DNA from: Ceratothoa steindachneri
Lineage: Eukaryota; Arthropoda; Malacostraca; Isopoda; Cymothoidae
Direction of reading: 5' to 3'
Assembly: GCA_963969495.1 (NCBI GenBank)
Contig: OZ018326.1
Span: forward strand, 179,593,497-179,657,496
DNA: 64,000 bases
Below the pieces are notes generated by a model, which did not search any database, was not told the origin of the DNA, and was given only the letters and a program-made list of their open reading frames with translations. Every line of letters starts with the position of its first letter. Position 1 is the first letter of the stretch. Positions 31,165-42,789 of the stretch are shown here, piece after piece. Made by a program: the position numbers and the translations under genes.

Positions 31165-34100
31165 TTAAAAGTACAAGCGAGTTAAGTTTGTTACAAAAAA
31201 GTACATTTTCAGAATTGGACCACAAGCGAGTTAAGTTTGTTACAAAAAAGTTTATTTTCAGAATTGGACCACAAGCGAGTTAAGTTTGTTGAAAAAAGTA
31301 CATTTTCAGAATTGGACCACAAGCGAGTTAAGTTTGTTGAAAAAAGTACATTTTCAGAATTGGACCACAAGCGAGTTAAGTTGGTTAAAAAAAAGTAAAT
31401 TTTCAGAATTGGACCACAAGCGAGTTAAGTTTGTTGAAAAAAGTACATTTTCAGAATTGGACCACAAGCGAGTTAAGTTTGTTAGAAAAAAGTAAATTTT
31501 CAGAATTGGACCACAAGCGAGTAATGTTTGTTGAAAAAAGTACATTTTCAGAATTGGACCACAAGCGAGTTAAGTTTGTTACAAAAAAGTACATTTTCAG
31601 AATTGGACCACAAGCGAGTTAAGTTGGTTAAAAAAAAGTAAATTTTCAGAATTGGACCACAAGCGAGTTAAGTTTGTTGAAAAAAGTACATTTTCAGAAT
31701 TGGACCACAAGCGAGTTAAGTTTGTTGAAAAAAGTACATTTTCAGAATTGGACCACAAGCGAGTTAAGTTGGTTAAAAAAAAGTAAATTTTCAGAATTGG
31801 ACCACAAGCGAGTTAAGTTTGTTGAAAAAAGTACATTTTCAGAATTGGACCACAAGCGAGTTAAGTTTGTTAGAAAAAAGTAAATTTTCAGAATTGGACC
31901 ACAAGCGAGTAATGTTTGTTGAAAAAAGTACATTTTCAGAATTGGACCACAAGCGAGTTAAGTTTGTTACAAAAAAGTACATTTTCAGAATTGGACCACA
32001 AGCGAGTTAAGTTGGTTAAAAAACAGTAAATTTTCAGAATTGGACCACAAGCGAGTTAAGTTTGTTGAAAAAAGTACATTTTCAGAATTGGACCACAAGC
32101 GAGTTAAGTTTGTTGAAAAAAGTACATTTTCAGAATTGGACCACAAGCGAGTTAAGTTGGTTAAAAAAAAGTAAATTTTCAGAATTGGACCACAAGCGAG
32201 TTAAGTTTGTTGAAAAAAGTACATTTTCAGAATTGGACCACAAGCGAGTTAAGTTTGTTAGAAAAAAGTAAATTTTCAGAATTGGACCACAAGCGAGTAA
32301 TGTTTGTTGAAAAAAGTACATTTTCAGAATTGGACCACAAGCGAGTTAAGTTTGTTACAAAAAAGTACATTTTCAGAATTGGACCACAAGCGAGTTAAGT
32401 TGGTTAAAAAAAAGTAAATTTTCAGAATTGGACCACAAGCGAGTTAAGTTTGTTGAAAAAAGTACATTTTCAGAATTGGACCACAAGCGAGTTAAGTTTG
32501 TTGAAAAAAGTACATTTTCAGAATTGGACCACAAGCGAGTAATGTTTGTTGAAAAAAGTACATTTTCAGAATTGGACCACAAGCGAGTTAAGTTTGTTAC
32601 AAAAAAGTACATTTTCAGAATTGGACCACAAGCGAGTTAAGTTTGTTAAAAAAAGTACATTTTCAGAATTGGACCACAAGCGAGTTAAGTTTGTTATAAA
32701 AAAGTACATTTTCAGAATTGGACCACAAGCGAGTTAAGTTTGTTGAAAAAAGTACATTTTCAGAATTGGACCACAAGCGAGTTAAGTTTGTTTAAAAAAG
32801 GTATATTTTCAGAATTGGACCACAAGCAAGTTAAGTTTGTTAAAAAAGTACATTTTCAGAATTGGACCACAAGCGAGTTAAGTTTGTTAAAAAAAGTAAA
32901 TTTTCAGAATTGAACCACAAGCGAGTTAAGTTTGTTGAAAAAAAGAAGTAAATTTTCAGAATTGGACCACAAGCGAGTTAAGTTTGTTAAAAAAAGTACA
33001 TTTTCAGAATTGGACCACAAGCGAGTTAAGTTTGTTGAAAAAAGTACATTTTCAGAATTGGACCACAAGCGAGTTAAGTTTGTTAAAAAAAGTACATTTT
33101 CAGAATTGGACCACAAGCGAGTTAAGTTTGTTAAAAAAAGTACATTTTCAGAATTGGACCACAAGCAAGTTAAGTTTGTTGAAAAAAGTAAATTTTCAGA
33201 ATTGGACCACAAGCAAATTAAGTTTGTTAAAAAAAAGTACATTTTCAGAATTGGACCACAAGCGAGTTAAGTTTATTAAAAAGAAGTACATTTTCAGAAT
33301 TGGACCACAAGCGAGTTAAGTTTGTTGAAAAAAGTACATTTTTAGAATTGGGCCACAAACGAGTTAAGTTTGTTAAAAAATAGTAAATTTTCAGAATTGG
33401 ACCACAAGCGAGTTAAGTTTGTTAAAAAAAAGTAAATTTTCAGAATTGGAGCACAAGCGAGTTAAGTTTGTTGAAAAAAGTACATTTTCAGAATTGGACC
33501 ACAAGCGAGTTAAGTTTGTTGAAAAAAGTACATTTTCAGAATTGGACCACAAGCGAGTTAAGTTTGTTATAAAAAGTAAATTTTCAGAATTGGACCACAA
33601 GCGAGTTAAGTTTGTTGAAAAAAGTACATTTTCAGAATTGGACCACAAGCGAGTTAAGTTTGTTAAAAAAAAGTAAATTTTCAGAATTGGACCACAAGCG
33701 AGTTAAGTTTGTTAAAAAAAAGTAAATTTTCAGAATTGGACCACAAGCGAGTTAAGTTTGTTGAAAAAAGTACATTTTCAGAATTAGACCACAAGCGAGT
33801 TAAGTTTGTTAAAAAAAGTAAATTTTCAGAATTGGACCACAAGCGAGTTAAGTTTGTTGAAAAAAGTACATTTTCAGAATTAGACCACAAGCGAGTTAAG
33901 TTTGTTAAAAAAAGTAAATTTTCAGAATTGGACCACAAGCGAGTTAAGTTTTTTTTAAAAAAGTAAATTTTCAGAATTGGACCACAAGCGAGTTAAGTTT
34001 GTTGAAAAAAGTACATTTTCAGAATTGGACCACAAGCGAGTTAAGTTTGTTGAAAAAAGTACATTTTCAGAATTGGACCACAAGCGAGTTAAGTTTGTTA

Positions 34101-36255
34101 AAAAAAGTAAATTTTCAGAATTGGACCACAAGCGAGTTAAGTTTGTTAAAAAAAAGTAAATTTTCAGAATTGGACCACAAGCGAGTTAAGTTTGTTGAAA
34201 AAAGTACATTTTCAGAATTGGACCACAAGCAAGTTAAGTTTGTTGAAAAAAGTACATTTTCAGAATTGGACCACAAGCGAGTTAAGTTTGTTAAAAAGAA
34301 GTACATTTTCAGAATTGGACCACAAGCGAGTTAAGTTTGTTAAAAAAGTACATTTTCAGAATTAGACCACAAGCGAGTTAAGTTTGTTAAAAAAAGTAAA
34401 TTTTCAGAATTGGACCACAAGCGAGTTAAGTTTGTTAAAAAAGTACATTTTCAGAATTGGACCACAAGTGAGTTAAGTTTGTTAAAAAAAAGTAAATTTT
34501 CAGAATTGGACACAACCGAGTTAAGTTTGTTGAAAAAAGTGCATTTTCCGAATTAGACCACAAGCGAGTTAAGTTTGTTGAAAAAAGTACATTTTCAGAA
34601 TTGGACCACAAGCGAGTTAAGTTTGTTAAAAAAAAGTAAATTTTCAGAATTGGACCACAAGCGAGTTAAGTTTGTTAAAAAAAGTACATTTTCAGAATTG
34701 GACCACAAGCGAGTTAAGTTTGTTGAAAAAGTACATTTTCAGAATTGGACCACAAGCGAGTTAAGTTTGTTTAAAAAAGGTATATTTTCAGAATTGGACC
34801 ACAAGCAAGTTAAGTTTGTTAAAAAAAGTACATTTTCAGAATTGGACCACAAGCGAGTTAAGTTTGTTAAAAAAAGTAAATTTTCAGAATTGGACCACAA
34901 GCGAGTTAAGTTTGTTACAAAAAAGTTCATTTTCAGAATTGGACCACAAGCGAGTTAAGTTTGTTAAAAAAAAGAAGTAAATTTTCAGAATTGGACCACA
35001 AGCGAGTTAAGTTTGTTAAAAAAAGTACATTTTCAGAATTGGACCACAAGCGAGTTAAGTTTGTTGAAAAAAGTACATTTCAGAATTGGACCACAAGCGA
35101 GTTAAGTTTGTTAAAAAAAGTACATTTTCAGAATTGGACCACAAGCGAGTTAAGTTTGTTAAAAAAAAGTACATTTTCAGAATTGGACCACAAGCAAGTT
35201 AAGTTTGTTGAAAAAAGTACATTTTCAGAATTGGACCACAAGCGAGTTAAGTTTGTTAAAAAAAGTACATTTTTAGAATTGGACCACAAGCGAGTTAAGT
35301 TTGTTAAAAAAAGTACATTTTCAGAATTGGACCACAAGCGAGTTAAGTTTGTTAAAAAAAGTACATTTTCAGAATTGGACCACAAGCGAGTTAAGTTTGT
35401 TAAAAAAAAGTACATTTTCAGAATTGGACCACAAGCGAGTTAAGTTTGTTAAAAAAAAGTACATTTTCAGAATTGGACCACAAGCGAGTTAAGTTTGTTA
35501 ACAAAAAAGTACATTTTCAGAATTGGACCACAAGCGAGTTAAGTTTGTTGAAAAAAGTACATTTTCAGAATTGGACCACAAGCGAGTTAAGTTTGTTAAA
35601 AAAAGTACATTTTTAGAATTGGACCACAAGCGAGTTAAGTTTGTTGAAAAAAGTACATTTTCAGAATTGGACCACAAGCGAGTTAAGTTTGTTAAAAAAG
35701 TACATTTTCAGAATTAGACCACAAGCGAGTTAAGTTTGTTAAAAAAATTACATTTTCAGAATTGGACCACAAGCGAGTTAAGTTTGTTAAAAAAAAGTAC
35801 ATTTTCAGAATTGGACCACAAGCGAGTTAAGTTTGTTAAAAAAAGTACATTTTCAGAATTGGACCACAAGCGAGTTAAGTTTGTTGAAAAAAGTACATTT
35901 TCAGAATTGGACCACAAGCGAGTTAAGTTTGTTAAAAAAAGTACATTTTCAGAATTGGACCACAAGCGAGTTAAGTTTGTTAAAAAAAGTACATTTTCAG
36001 AATTGGACCACAAGCGAGTTAAGTTTGTTAAAAAAAGTACATTTTCAGAATTGGACCACAAGCGAGTTAAGTTTGTTAAAAAAAGTACATTTTCAGAATT
36101 GGACCACAAGCGAGTTAAGTTTGTTAAAAAAAAGTACATTTTTAGAATTGGACCACAAGCGAGTTAAGTTTGTTAAAAAAAGTACATTTTCAGAATTGGA
36201 CCACAAGCGAGTTAAGTTTGTTAAAAAAAGTACATTTTCCGAATTGGACCACAAG
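31165..36255. repeat. Minisatellite, 48-bp unit, about 105 copies
   Basis: The unit contains GAATTGGACCACAAGCGAGT, then TAAGTTTGTT, then an A-rich stretch and GTACATTTTCA. Length varies by one or two bases, mostly in the A-run (GAAAAAAG, AAAAAAAG, ACAAAAAAG). Recurrent variants are GTAAATTTT for GTACATTTT, TTGGTT for TTTGTT, GAGTAATG for GAGTTAAG, and CAAG for CGAG. A multiple-of-3 unit without stops in several frames gives long artefact frames (up to 203 codons) on both strands. The array starts inside AT-rich sequence with a partial unit near 31165 and ends abruptly at 36250, against PLE sequence. Confidence 0.98.
31190..32420. repeat. Higher-order repeat within the minisatellite, period 388 bp
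   Basis: The same ordered series of eight variant monomers recurs three times with an exact 388-bp shift. For example, the TTGGTTAAAAAAAAG variant, the TTAGAAAAAAG variant and the GAGTAATG variant return at 388-bp steps (GAGTAATG near 31519, 31907, 32295). The three copies are almost identical (one A-to-C near 32025), while monomers to the right lack this order. Such order arises from recent block duplication, by unequal exchange or conversion. Confidence 0.93.
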
Positions 36256-36570
36256 GGTACAATATCATCCATATATCGAAACCAATTAATAAATAAATCA
36301 ACAATAAAATGTATAGATTGCGTAAAATGTTACTTTGATAATCAGGTAAATGTTTGCCAAAACGTCAATCTCAACATGAATATAATGTTAGACGTGGAGA
36401 AAAGAACAGTTCATTTTATATACATATGTCCCAACATACCATAATATCGATTGGAACTCAGCCTAAAATTATGTAATACTAAAGATGATATTTAACGCAA
36501 TAATATAAAATCGTCTTCATTAGTAAATTCCCTAATTTTAATTAAGGCTTTTAATGACGGCATTATTTTT
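36256..36570 (+). pseudogene. PLE fragment (end of the GIY-YIG endonuclease region)
   Basis: Right after the array, the plus strand reads CIDCVKCYFDNQVNVCQNV and, after shifts, a block equivalent to HMSQH-NIDWNSA followed by a line like NIIESSSLVNSLILI near 36495-36545. 54700-54815 has the same block (HMSYLNHNIDWNFAKII, IIESTFISKFTNFN). Both correspond to the C-terminal part of a PLE endonuclease protein. The copy is truncated on the left exactly where the minisatellite ends. Confidence 0.7.
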
Positions 36571-36599
36571 TACTTTTCCTTCTTCCCTGCTTATTTTAC

Positions 36600-36700
36600 T
36601 TTTTGTTTCCTTCTCTCCCTCTCTGCTCTCCCTTCCTCTCCGTCCCTCCGTCCCTCTCCGTCCCTCCCCACCTCTCTCTCTCTCTCTCTCTCCCTTATGT
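36600..36700. repeat. Polypyrimidine / (CT)n low-complexity stretch
   Basis: A C/T-only-like stretch with repeats of CGTCCCTC and a (CT)n run near 36671-36692. It may belong to the PLE untranslated tail; other PLE tails in the window are also pyrimidine-rich. Confidence 0.8.
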
Positions 36701-37215
36701 TTACCTAAATGCCACTTATCTATTGTATGATGGATTAAATTTCTTGTTTTGGGAGTTCTCTCTCCTCGCCCTGGTGTTCTTTCCCCGTCATTCCTTAATA
36801 ATATCCTTCTGATAGATTTCGGAATTGTTCAGAATTTTCGTTTCATTATCCTTATCTACCTGACGCCCTCCTGGAAAGTGGCATCTTTAGAAGCTCTTTA
36901 TACGATTCGATATTTTTCATAATTTTGAAGTGTTAGTTTTATCTATTTGTGAAAATAATACATTTGTGTTTAGTCATTTTTCCTTGTTGTGAATATATAA
37001 GCAAGCATGTTTTCTGTCGTTTTCTTGTGATTCTGTGCAGAAGAATATGATCACCGATCGCCTTGCTAGATACCCAAGTTAGTTCATATAGTGAATTAGT
37101 ATTTCTTTTCAGTTCATTAAAGGGTTAATTTGTTCGGTGCTTTTTCGATTTCGTGAGTGTATTTATTCCATTTTATATATGTATATAAGTTAAGGACTTT
37201 TTATAATATTAATTA
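36701..37215. other. Unassigned AT-rich interval
   Basis: No recognisable coding region; possibly the PLE 3' untranslated region. Confidence 0.3.
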
Positions 37216-37219
37216 CTTA

Positions 37220-38210
37220 AACATGTCCGAGTGCTACAAGTTGATAACTGACGGTAAGTGTAGTAGATGAAAGTGAGTGTGAATCTTGGTGTGATTTTAC
37301 TGGATGAAAAATGATATTAATAAGGACTTGTTGTGCTTTATGTGGGATGCGAGAGTATGTAGTGGAATTAAATGGTGGACTTAGAAAGGATAGCTATGTT
37401 GGAGCAAATATTGCACTGAGTTTAAGAAGGATCTGAGCACTAGGCCTAAAGGGAATTCTGGGTATCGTAAGGTTATCCCATTTGCGTCAACTAGGAGTAG
37501 GACTAGTGGATATAGTAGCGAGTAGATGGTGGCAAAGGGACGAAGGAAACCGGTAACTACTGGGGCATCTTTTATTTCATATGGAAGTAGGAATGCCGGT
37601 GTTGAGCATGTGAGGATAGTGGACCTAGCTAGAGAGTGAAGTTAGATTCTTAGTAACAGGTAGTAACAGGTTCAGATTCTTAGGAGACCTGGGAGAAGGG
37701 AGTGGAGTTATAGGCGCGTGTGTAGCAAATGAACTGCTTGTGGTGGGTGATTTTAGGTCATTTAGACTTTTTTGAGATCGCAAGAGGAGGATGGACGTGC
37801 ACTTGTAGCGGATGTGAATGAGAGAATTGAAAGGATAATGAATGCAGCTAAAAGAAATTCATTTATGTTTTACATGTGAGGGTTAGTGGCATAGGGAAAA
37901 CTAGGTCGGGGGAGCTAGTGTATACATAGAAGGATCTATTTGAAAAGTTTAGGGATAGTATTTTTACCTAGGCTTAGAGTAGGCAGTGATTGGATGTGAC
38001 GCACAGTTCGGATAAATGAGAGTCATAATAAAGGACTAGTGGTTATGGATGACTGAAGCGTTGGAAGGAAATATTTGTATGAAATGGATAGTTGCACTTG
38101 AGTCGCAAGGGTGTTAAAGTGTTAAAGGGAGTATCGGTATAAGTTGTCGGGATAAGTAAGAGGAGGCAGGCAGGAGTGAGGGCGTTCACTCCTGCTATTT
38201 TCTCTTAACC
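37220..38210 (+). pseudogene. Possible decayed LINE ORF1 (zinc-finger / SGNH type)
   Basis: The DNA has coding-like composition and short readable blocks: MSECYKLITDGKCSR at 37223, FYWMKND and CFMWDARVCSG near 37290-37370 (a Cys-rich finger with stops), and ELLVVGDFRSF near 37730-37765, which resembles the GDS-type start of an SGNH esterase domain. Together this is the layout of ORF1 in CR1-like LINEs, as in the clearer copy at 42.2-43.4 kb. Almost every block is separated by stops or frame changes, so the call is tentative. Confidence 0.3.
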
Positions 38211-38815
38211 TACAGGTTCTTCCAACCTTGCCCTAGATAACCTGGTCAACAACAAAGTTCTAGTTATATCGGCCACGAGTGCAAACCTAACTGTGAACTG
38301 CTGATAGGGCTAGACCTAACTAGGTATCTTGAACAAGGAGAGTGTGAACCCCCGAAGGTATGCGATATAGTAATAAGATATATAGGAGGGCTCTTAAGGA
38401 ACAGGGAAATAATTCCCCCCTTCAAACGCTACTAACTAGGAACCCCACACGTAATGGCCACACTAGAACACTGGAAAATAAAACATGGATTCCCTGGATA
38501 CACTAGAGACTGCCCCTCCGGTTAATGCCAAATGGAAAGAAACGCCCCCCTCAGCAAGTAGCACAGACGATCTTCTCGGACCTCGAAATACCATTAATTA
38601 AATACATCTAGACTACAATGGGTTCACGGTCATCTGCCCCATAAGGAAAGGATGTGCAACAGCTACTATTGACGGTCGGCTGCATAACACTTAGGAAAGT
38701 AGATCTGGAAACGAAAACTCCCCCGCGGATCACATCGAACAGGAGCTTTGTGTGCCAAAAAAGTGGAAGCCTTGGCCAGATCTCACTCATGCGAAGAAAT
38801 AAGAAGAATTAATGA
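38211..38815. other. Unassigned interval before a LINE ORF1
   Basis: It may contain the degraded start of LINE ORF1 (RRINETTK-like reading near 38790), but nothing is firm. The frame 38608-38790 on the minus strand has no known motif. Confidence 0.3.
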
Positions 38816-39420
38816 AACGACGAAGATAGCTTAAAGTACAGGAGGTGATCAAATTTAGAGATCACATTCATGTATTCAAAGTTGTATGTGAGAACATGTA
38901 AATGGCATTGAAAGCACAAGAAAAGGGACTATTTGCATTCAGTATGTTCATTCTCCCGTAAACATACAGAGAGGTGTATTAGTCACCATACAGATGTGCT
39001 TCACTCGCTACGCAATTGAAGATCACCCCAAAAAGAACTGCTCCCCCCCCCTGGACTAATAATTTGTTCTGAATGTCCACAAACTGCACAAATATAGTCA
39101 AGAAGTGCATTAACTGCGAGGGAGACCGCCGGACAATGGCTATCTATGCTCTGCCTAAAAAAGAAAGAAGTTTTTAAGAGGAAAGAAAGAGAACAACAAG
39201 AGAAGAAGACGATTAGATCAAACACCACGTTTGCAGATGCAACGAGAAAGAAATGTCAGGAAAGACAACGCTACCAAACATACCGGGAGTCATGTAGGCA
39301 AAATATATAATGGGTAATTTATGTACACTTACATAATTTTCTACAGCCAGGAACCACTGCAAACACGCTAAACTCATTAATGAAAGCAAATGAGTTAGAA
39401 TCAATAAACTATGGGAGTTT
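38816..39420 (+). pseudogene. LINE ORF1 (same family as 23.3-24.4 kb)
   Basis: Readable blocks in order: VIKFRDHIHVFKVVCEN near 38850, MALKAQEKG at 38900, YAIEDHPKKNC (part of a CCHC-like knuckle) near 39010-39040, LIICSECPQ, KRKERENNKKK and FADATRKK near 39170-39250, and PGTTANTLNSLMKANELES near 39350-39405. The copy at 23.8-24.3 kb has THVFKVVFSETTMAQKAKE, the CCHC knuckle and HPGTFAKELNQMLAKN. The match then breaks off at about 39420, where about 1.2 kb of unrelated DNA intervenes; ORF1 appears to resume near 40615. Confidence 0.65.
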
Positions 39421-40614
39421 GATGAGGTAGTGGTCGTATTGTTTTTATTATGGTAGGTGAGGTTGGTAGCGTTAGGTTGCAGTGGCTTGAATATGGTACG
39501 TCACCAGTTATAGGGGTTGCTCTCTGAGGGAAATGCGGTTGTGAGGCTCTCCACGGCTACGGTGGTGAACCATACAAGTAATAATCCGACCCGATGTTGC
39601 CTAACAGTGACGATCTCGTTACAGAGCCACACTGCAACCTGGTGCTGACCTGAGGCTGACTCCAATTGTTCGAGGAAAGATAATACCCTCTCTCGGCTTG
39701 AGGTTAAGTAAGCTGGTTAAGAGGATCGATAGGGATTACCAGCACTAAAGGAAATTCCGAACTGTGTATTTTAGGGCGTAGAACTCGGGTTGCTTCGGCG
39801 TAAGATGAATTCGAAAACAGGCGAGTCGTGAATTCGGGCAAGCCTATTCCTTGTTTTGGGTTAGTATCTTAACTGGCTGCGCCTCCGACTGCGACGGACT
39901 GGTGACTGTAATTGAGAAAGAGCCCATGACTCTGATTGACTGAATTACTACAGGACTGTCCTCCCTCAGTCTACCCAAGATGTATATATGGTGGCCCACA
40001 CCGAGGGCGTGGCTTACCATTAGCCAATGATTTTGTTTGGGCGGAGCCTCCTCCACTCCGTGTTAATTTGTGGCTGCATGGGGATAGAGATTCATTTTAT
40101 TTCGAATTACAAAAAATGTGACTTTGCGAAACGCGGTTCCCTGCTAGCAAATAATGACCGCTACTATCGTGTTTTCTGCTCTGCACTTGCTACCAATCTT
40201 TTTTGAATAGCTGACCTTTTAGCGTGACTGTGGGAATCACTTTACTTCGTTTTATTGTGTATGTGTGTGTACATGTGAATAGGTTTGCTAATGTGTGAAC
40301 GTCTCGAATTCATTTTTTCTCGCCTTGGCCTTTACAAGCAACATATATATTATTATTTACATGGAATATTGTTATAGGTTCTTTGTTACAAAAGCTATAC
40401 ATTATTATTTCACGGAGATGTTACATATTATTTACACAGTTATTATTATTTCTGAAAACTGCTATACTTATTTTAGATTATTTGCATGTGCATAGTTGTG
40501 AGCATGCCTGTTATAAACCTTTATAGGATTCACATGATGTTCATGTGTGAGGCCTCATTGTCAAACCTATTCCACCTTGCACAGTAGTACTACAAAACAT
40601 TCCGCATTAAATCG
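39421..40614. other. 1.2-kb insertion splitting the LINE, origin unknown
   Basis: 39421-40080 is GC-richer than its surroundings and has TGTATATATGG near 39978, a TATA-like box. The remainder is AT-rich. No coding region is recognised (39844-40056 and 39936-40121 are overlapping frames on opposite strands). The composition would suit a solo LTR, but I could not identify matching ends or a target duplication. Confidence 0.35.
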
Positions 40615-41560
40615 ATTCATCGGCAATTCTTAACATGCAGATGACAGAAGCAAACCAAAAAGGAAATAGACAGGAAGACACAAGCAACGTAAACAGAAGC
40701 AACCTACTCAGAGAAGAGTTGGGAATCCTCACAGGAGTAACTCAAGAGAGTCACAAGTAAAATGCATAAGAAGAAAAAAATCCAAGTCAGGAAGGATCTC
40801 GACCCCGAGGGGGAAATCCACTAGCCCCACTCTCCATCAACGAACAGAGACAGACGAGAAACAAGGAAGCACGAAAGAAAGAAGCACCCCCCCCCACCGG
40901 AAACTATAACCATACATTGTTACGGACAGAAACAAAAAATAAAAGGACCAGCAACGGATAAATAAATATCCCAATTACCATGGATAATACAAAATTGAAC
41001 ACCTTACAACTAAATACCAACGGATGGAGAGAGAAGAAGATTTATGGAAACATTTTCAGAAGAAAAGATCCGGAAATTATCTTAATCTCGGACCACGAAG
41101 TCAACCTTAACAACGACGAACGACAAGGTAAAGATTTAACGGAGCCCTATCGCAATCAAGAAGGGCATCGACTACGGAACTCGCGAAGAACTAGACAAGT
41201 CATATATCGCTATACAAATAAAAATGGAGGTACCAAGCATCATAATAGCTACATGATATCAACCTCCAAGGAGAAATCATTTGCCGATTGACAACTTACA
41301 AACACCTTTAATAATAGAAACCCGGTGATATTCATGGGCAATATTAATGCCCATTGTGCAGCAAAGGAATAGGCAAATAAAGACAGAGTAGGAGGTAACA
41401 TGGAAGCATTGTTCACACGAGGCATCTGCTATCGAGTAGGCCCTGAGTACCTAAATTTCATTACACAGGAACCACTGCTTCAAAGCCGGACATCAGCCTA
41501 GGCAATAATTATCTCCCGTACAACCATTACATACTGCCGAAAGAGAGCTTGCGTGTACTA
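40615..41560 (+). pseudogene. LINE: ORF1 end and ORF2 endonuclease start
   Basis: 40640-40970 reads as a polar, basic ORF1 C-terminus with stops (KEARKKEAPPPPTGN). ORF2 starts at 40980, with MDNTKLNTLQLNTNGWREKK and DPEIILISDH. This is the N-terminal strand-and-turn pattern of APE-type endonucleases (the active-site Asn is in LNTNGW) and matches the minus-strand LINE near 63.7 kb (FSLNVNGWTNKKR, DPDIILTSDHG). Further blocks are VIFMGNINAHC near 41330 (the GD-NAH motif with Asp changed to Asn) and YRVGPEYLNFIT near 41430. The RT domain does not follow; the copy ends near 41560. Confidence 0.75.
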
Positions 41561-42159
41561 TAGATTTTTTGAGCTATCTCGTCTGAGGGTACCTTTATGG
41601 TACCCCGGGTAGGGTTACCCTAATCGAATTGGTCGGGAATGAGGTTCCAGACAAAGTGAGTCCATCTTCTACTCTTCTATCCTGTATTCTGTTACTGTTT
41701 TCTCTATCCCTTCGACTGATTAAAAAAACACAAAAAACAACCTACTACTATCTTTTCAGCTTTATCCTTCATTTATCTAAATTTAAGGACCTGACAGCTA
41801 CCTCATGCGTCAGAAGAGAGGCATTGGAACATCTAAAAATAAGGCCAATAGGCGCTCACTGGTTGCGAGAGACTAGGACTAGAGGGGTCCTAGGCACTGG
41901 GGCACGATGAATGGGATGAGGGAAGTGCCCCATTAACCCCTTCCCTGGCGCGTAATTACTGACCATTCTCAGTGACCGTTGACGGGTGCCTCTGGTAGCA
42001 ACTGGCCAAGGTGACGGGCCTTGTTTCCAGGTTGGTTGCCAGGCCAACACAAAGCCTTGGGTGAGTCTCTTGGTGTGGCGGGATATCCATTGAACGCTAC
42101 CCCGAGATCCTGGCCGCCCTGAGTGGTCACAAAGTATTCAGAGAAATAAAGTGTTCAGC

Positions 42160-42660
42160 ATGACTGGAAAGAAAGGACTGGCTGCTCTTAAATACACATG
42201 CTCAGTGTGCAAAAAGGACAAGTGGGCGTGGACTTCCCGGAGGGGTGTTACTCCAAATGCCACCCGGCAAGTATCTGCACTAACTGTGTCCTTAAAGGAG
42301 AAGTGCAAAAGCTCAAGGATCTTTATAGATCCTCTGAGCAAAAATCTAAAGAACTGGAGAGGAAGCTGCAGAACCTAGAGTCTGAACACGCGCGTCAGCT
42401 TCGCCGTCTCGAGGATAGGATCGTCGAGTTGTCTTCAAGACTAGAGGTCCAGTCGGCTCACGATGTATCTCCCACCGACGTGGGTAGATCCTCCGATGAG
42501 ACCCTCTTCCAAGAAGTGAGTACTGCATCGGCAGTGCCACGTCAGCCTTCCAACGTCCCAGAGCTGGAGTCAGCTGCTGTCGACTGGTTCAACGGGCCAA
42601 TAAGTGGAAGAGAAAGAGGAAGAAAGGAAAGAAAAAGGAAGAGAAGGTAGAAACAGAAGA
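42160..42660 (+). pseudogene. CR1-like ORF1: zinc finger and coiled-coil part
   Basis: From 42161 (MTGKKGLAALKYTCSVCKKD) the frame shifts at about 42240 to the reading EGCYSKCHPASICTNCVLKG, giving a C-x2-C ... C-x3-C ... C-x2-C zinc-finger pattern known from CR1/L2 ORF1 proteins. A coiled coil follows (EVQKLKDLYRSSEQKSKELE, HARQLRRLEDRIVELSSRLE), which mediates self-association in such proteins. The 150-codon frame 42198-42650 covers most of this. It ends in a Lys/Arg-rich tail before the A-rich stretch at 42650-42770. Confidence 0.85.
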
Positions 42661-42789
42661 AGAGAAGGTAGAAACAGAAGAAGAGAAAGCAGAAACAGAA
42701 GTTAAACCAGAGTAAGATAGGAAAAAAGAAAGAAGAAGAAAAAGAAAAAAATATGAAGAATAAAGAGGAAACAGAGAAGTCGCTTCCGA

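Noticed and set aside
31165..36255. CRISPR array
   Set aside because: Repeats are contiguous, without unique spacers of constant length, and no cas genes are near; the genome is eukaryotic.
36603..36812. 69-codon Ser/Leu/Pro-rich frame
   Set aside because: It translates the polypyrimidine tract.
39000..39230. Minus-strand 75-codon hydrophobic frame
   Set aside because: It is the mirror of the LINE ORF1 C-terminal Lys/Arg-rich region.
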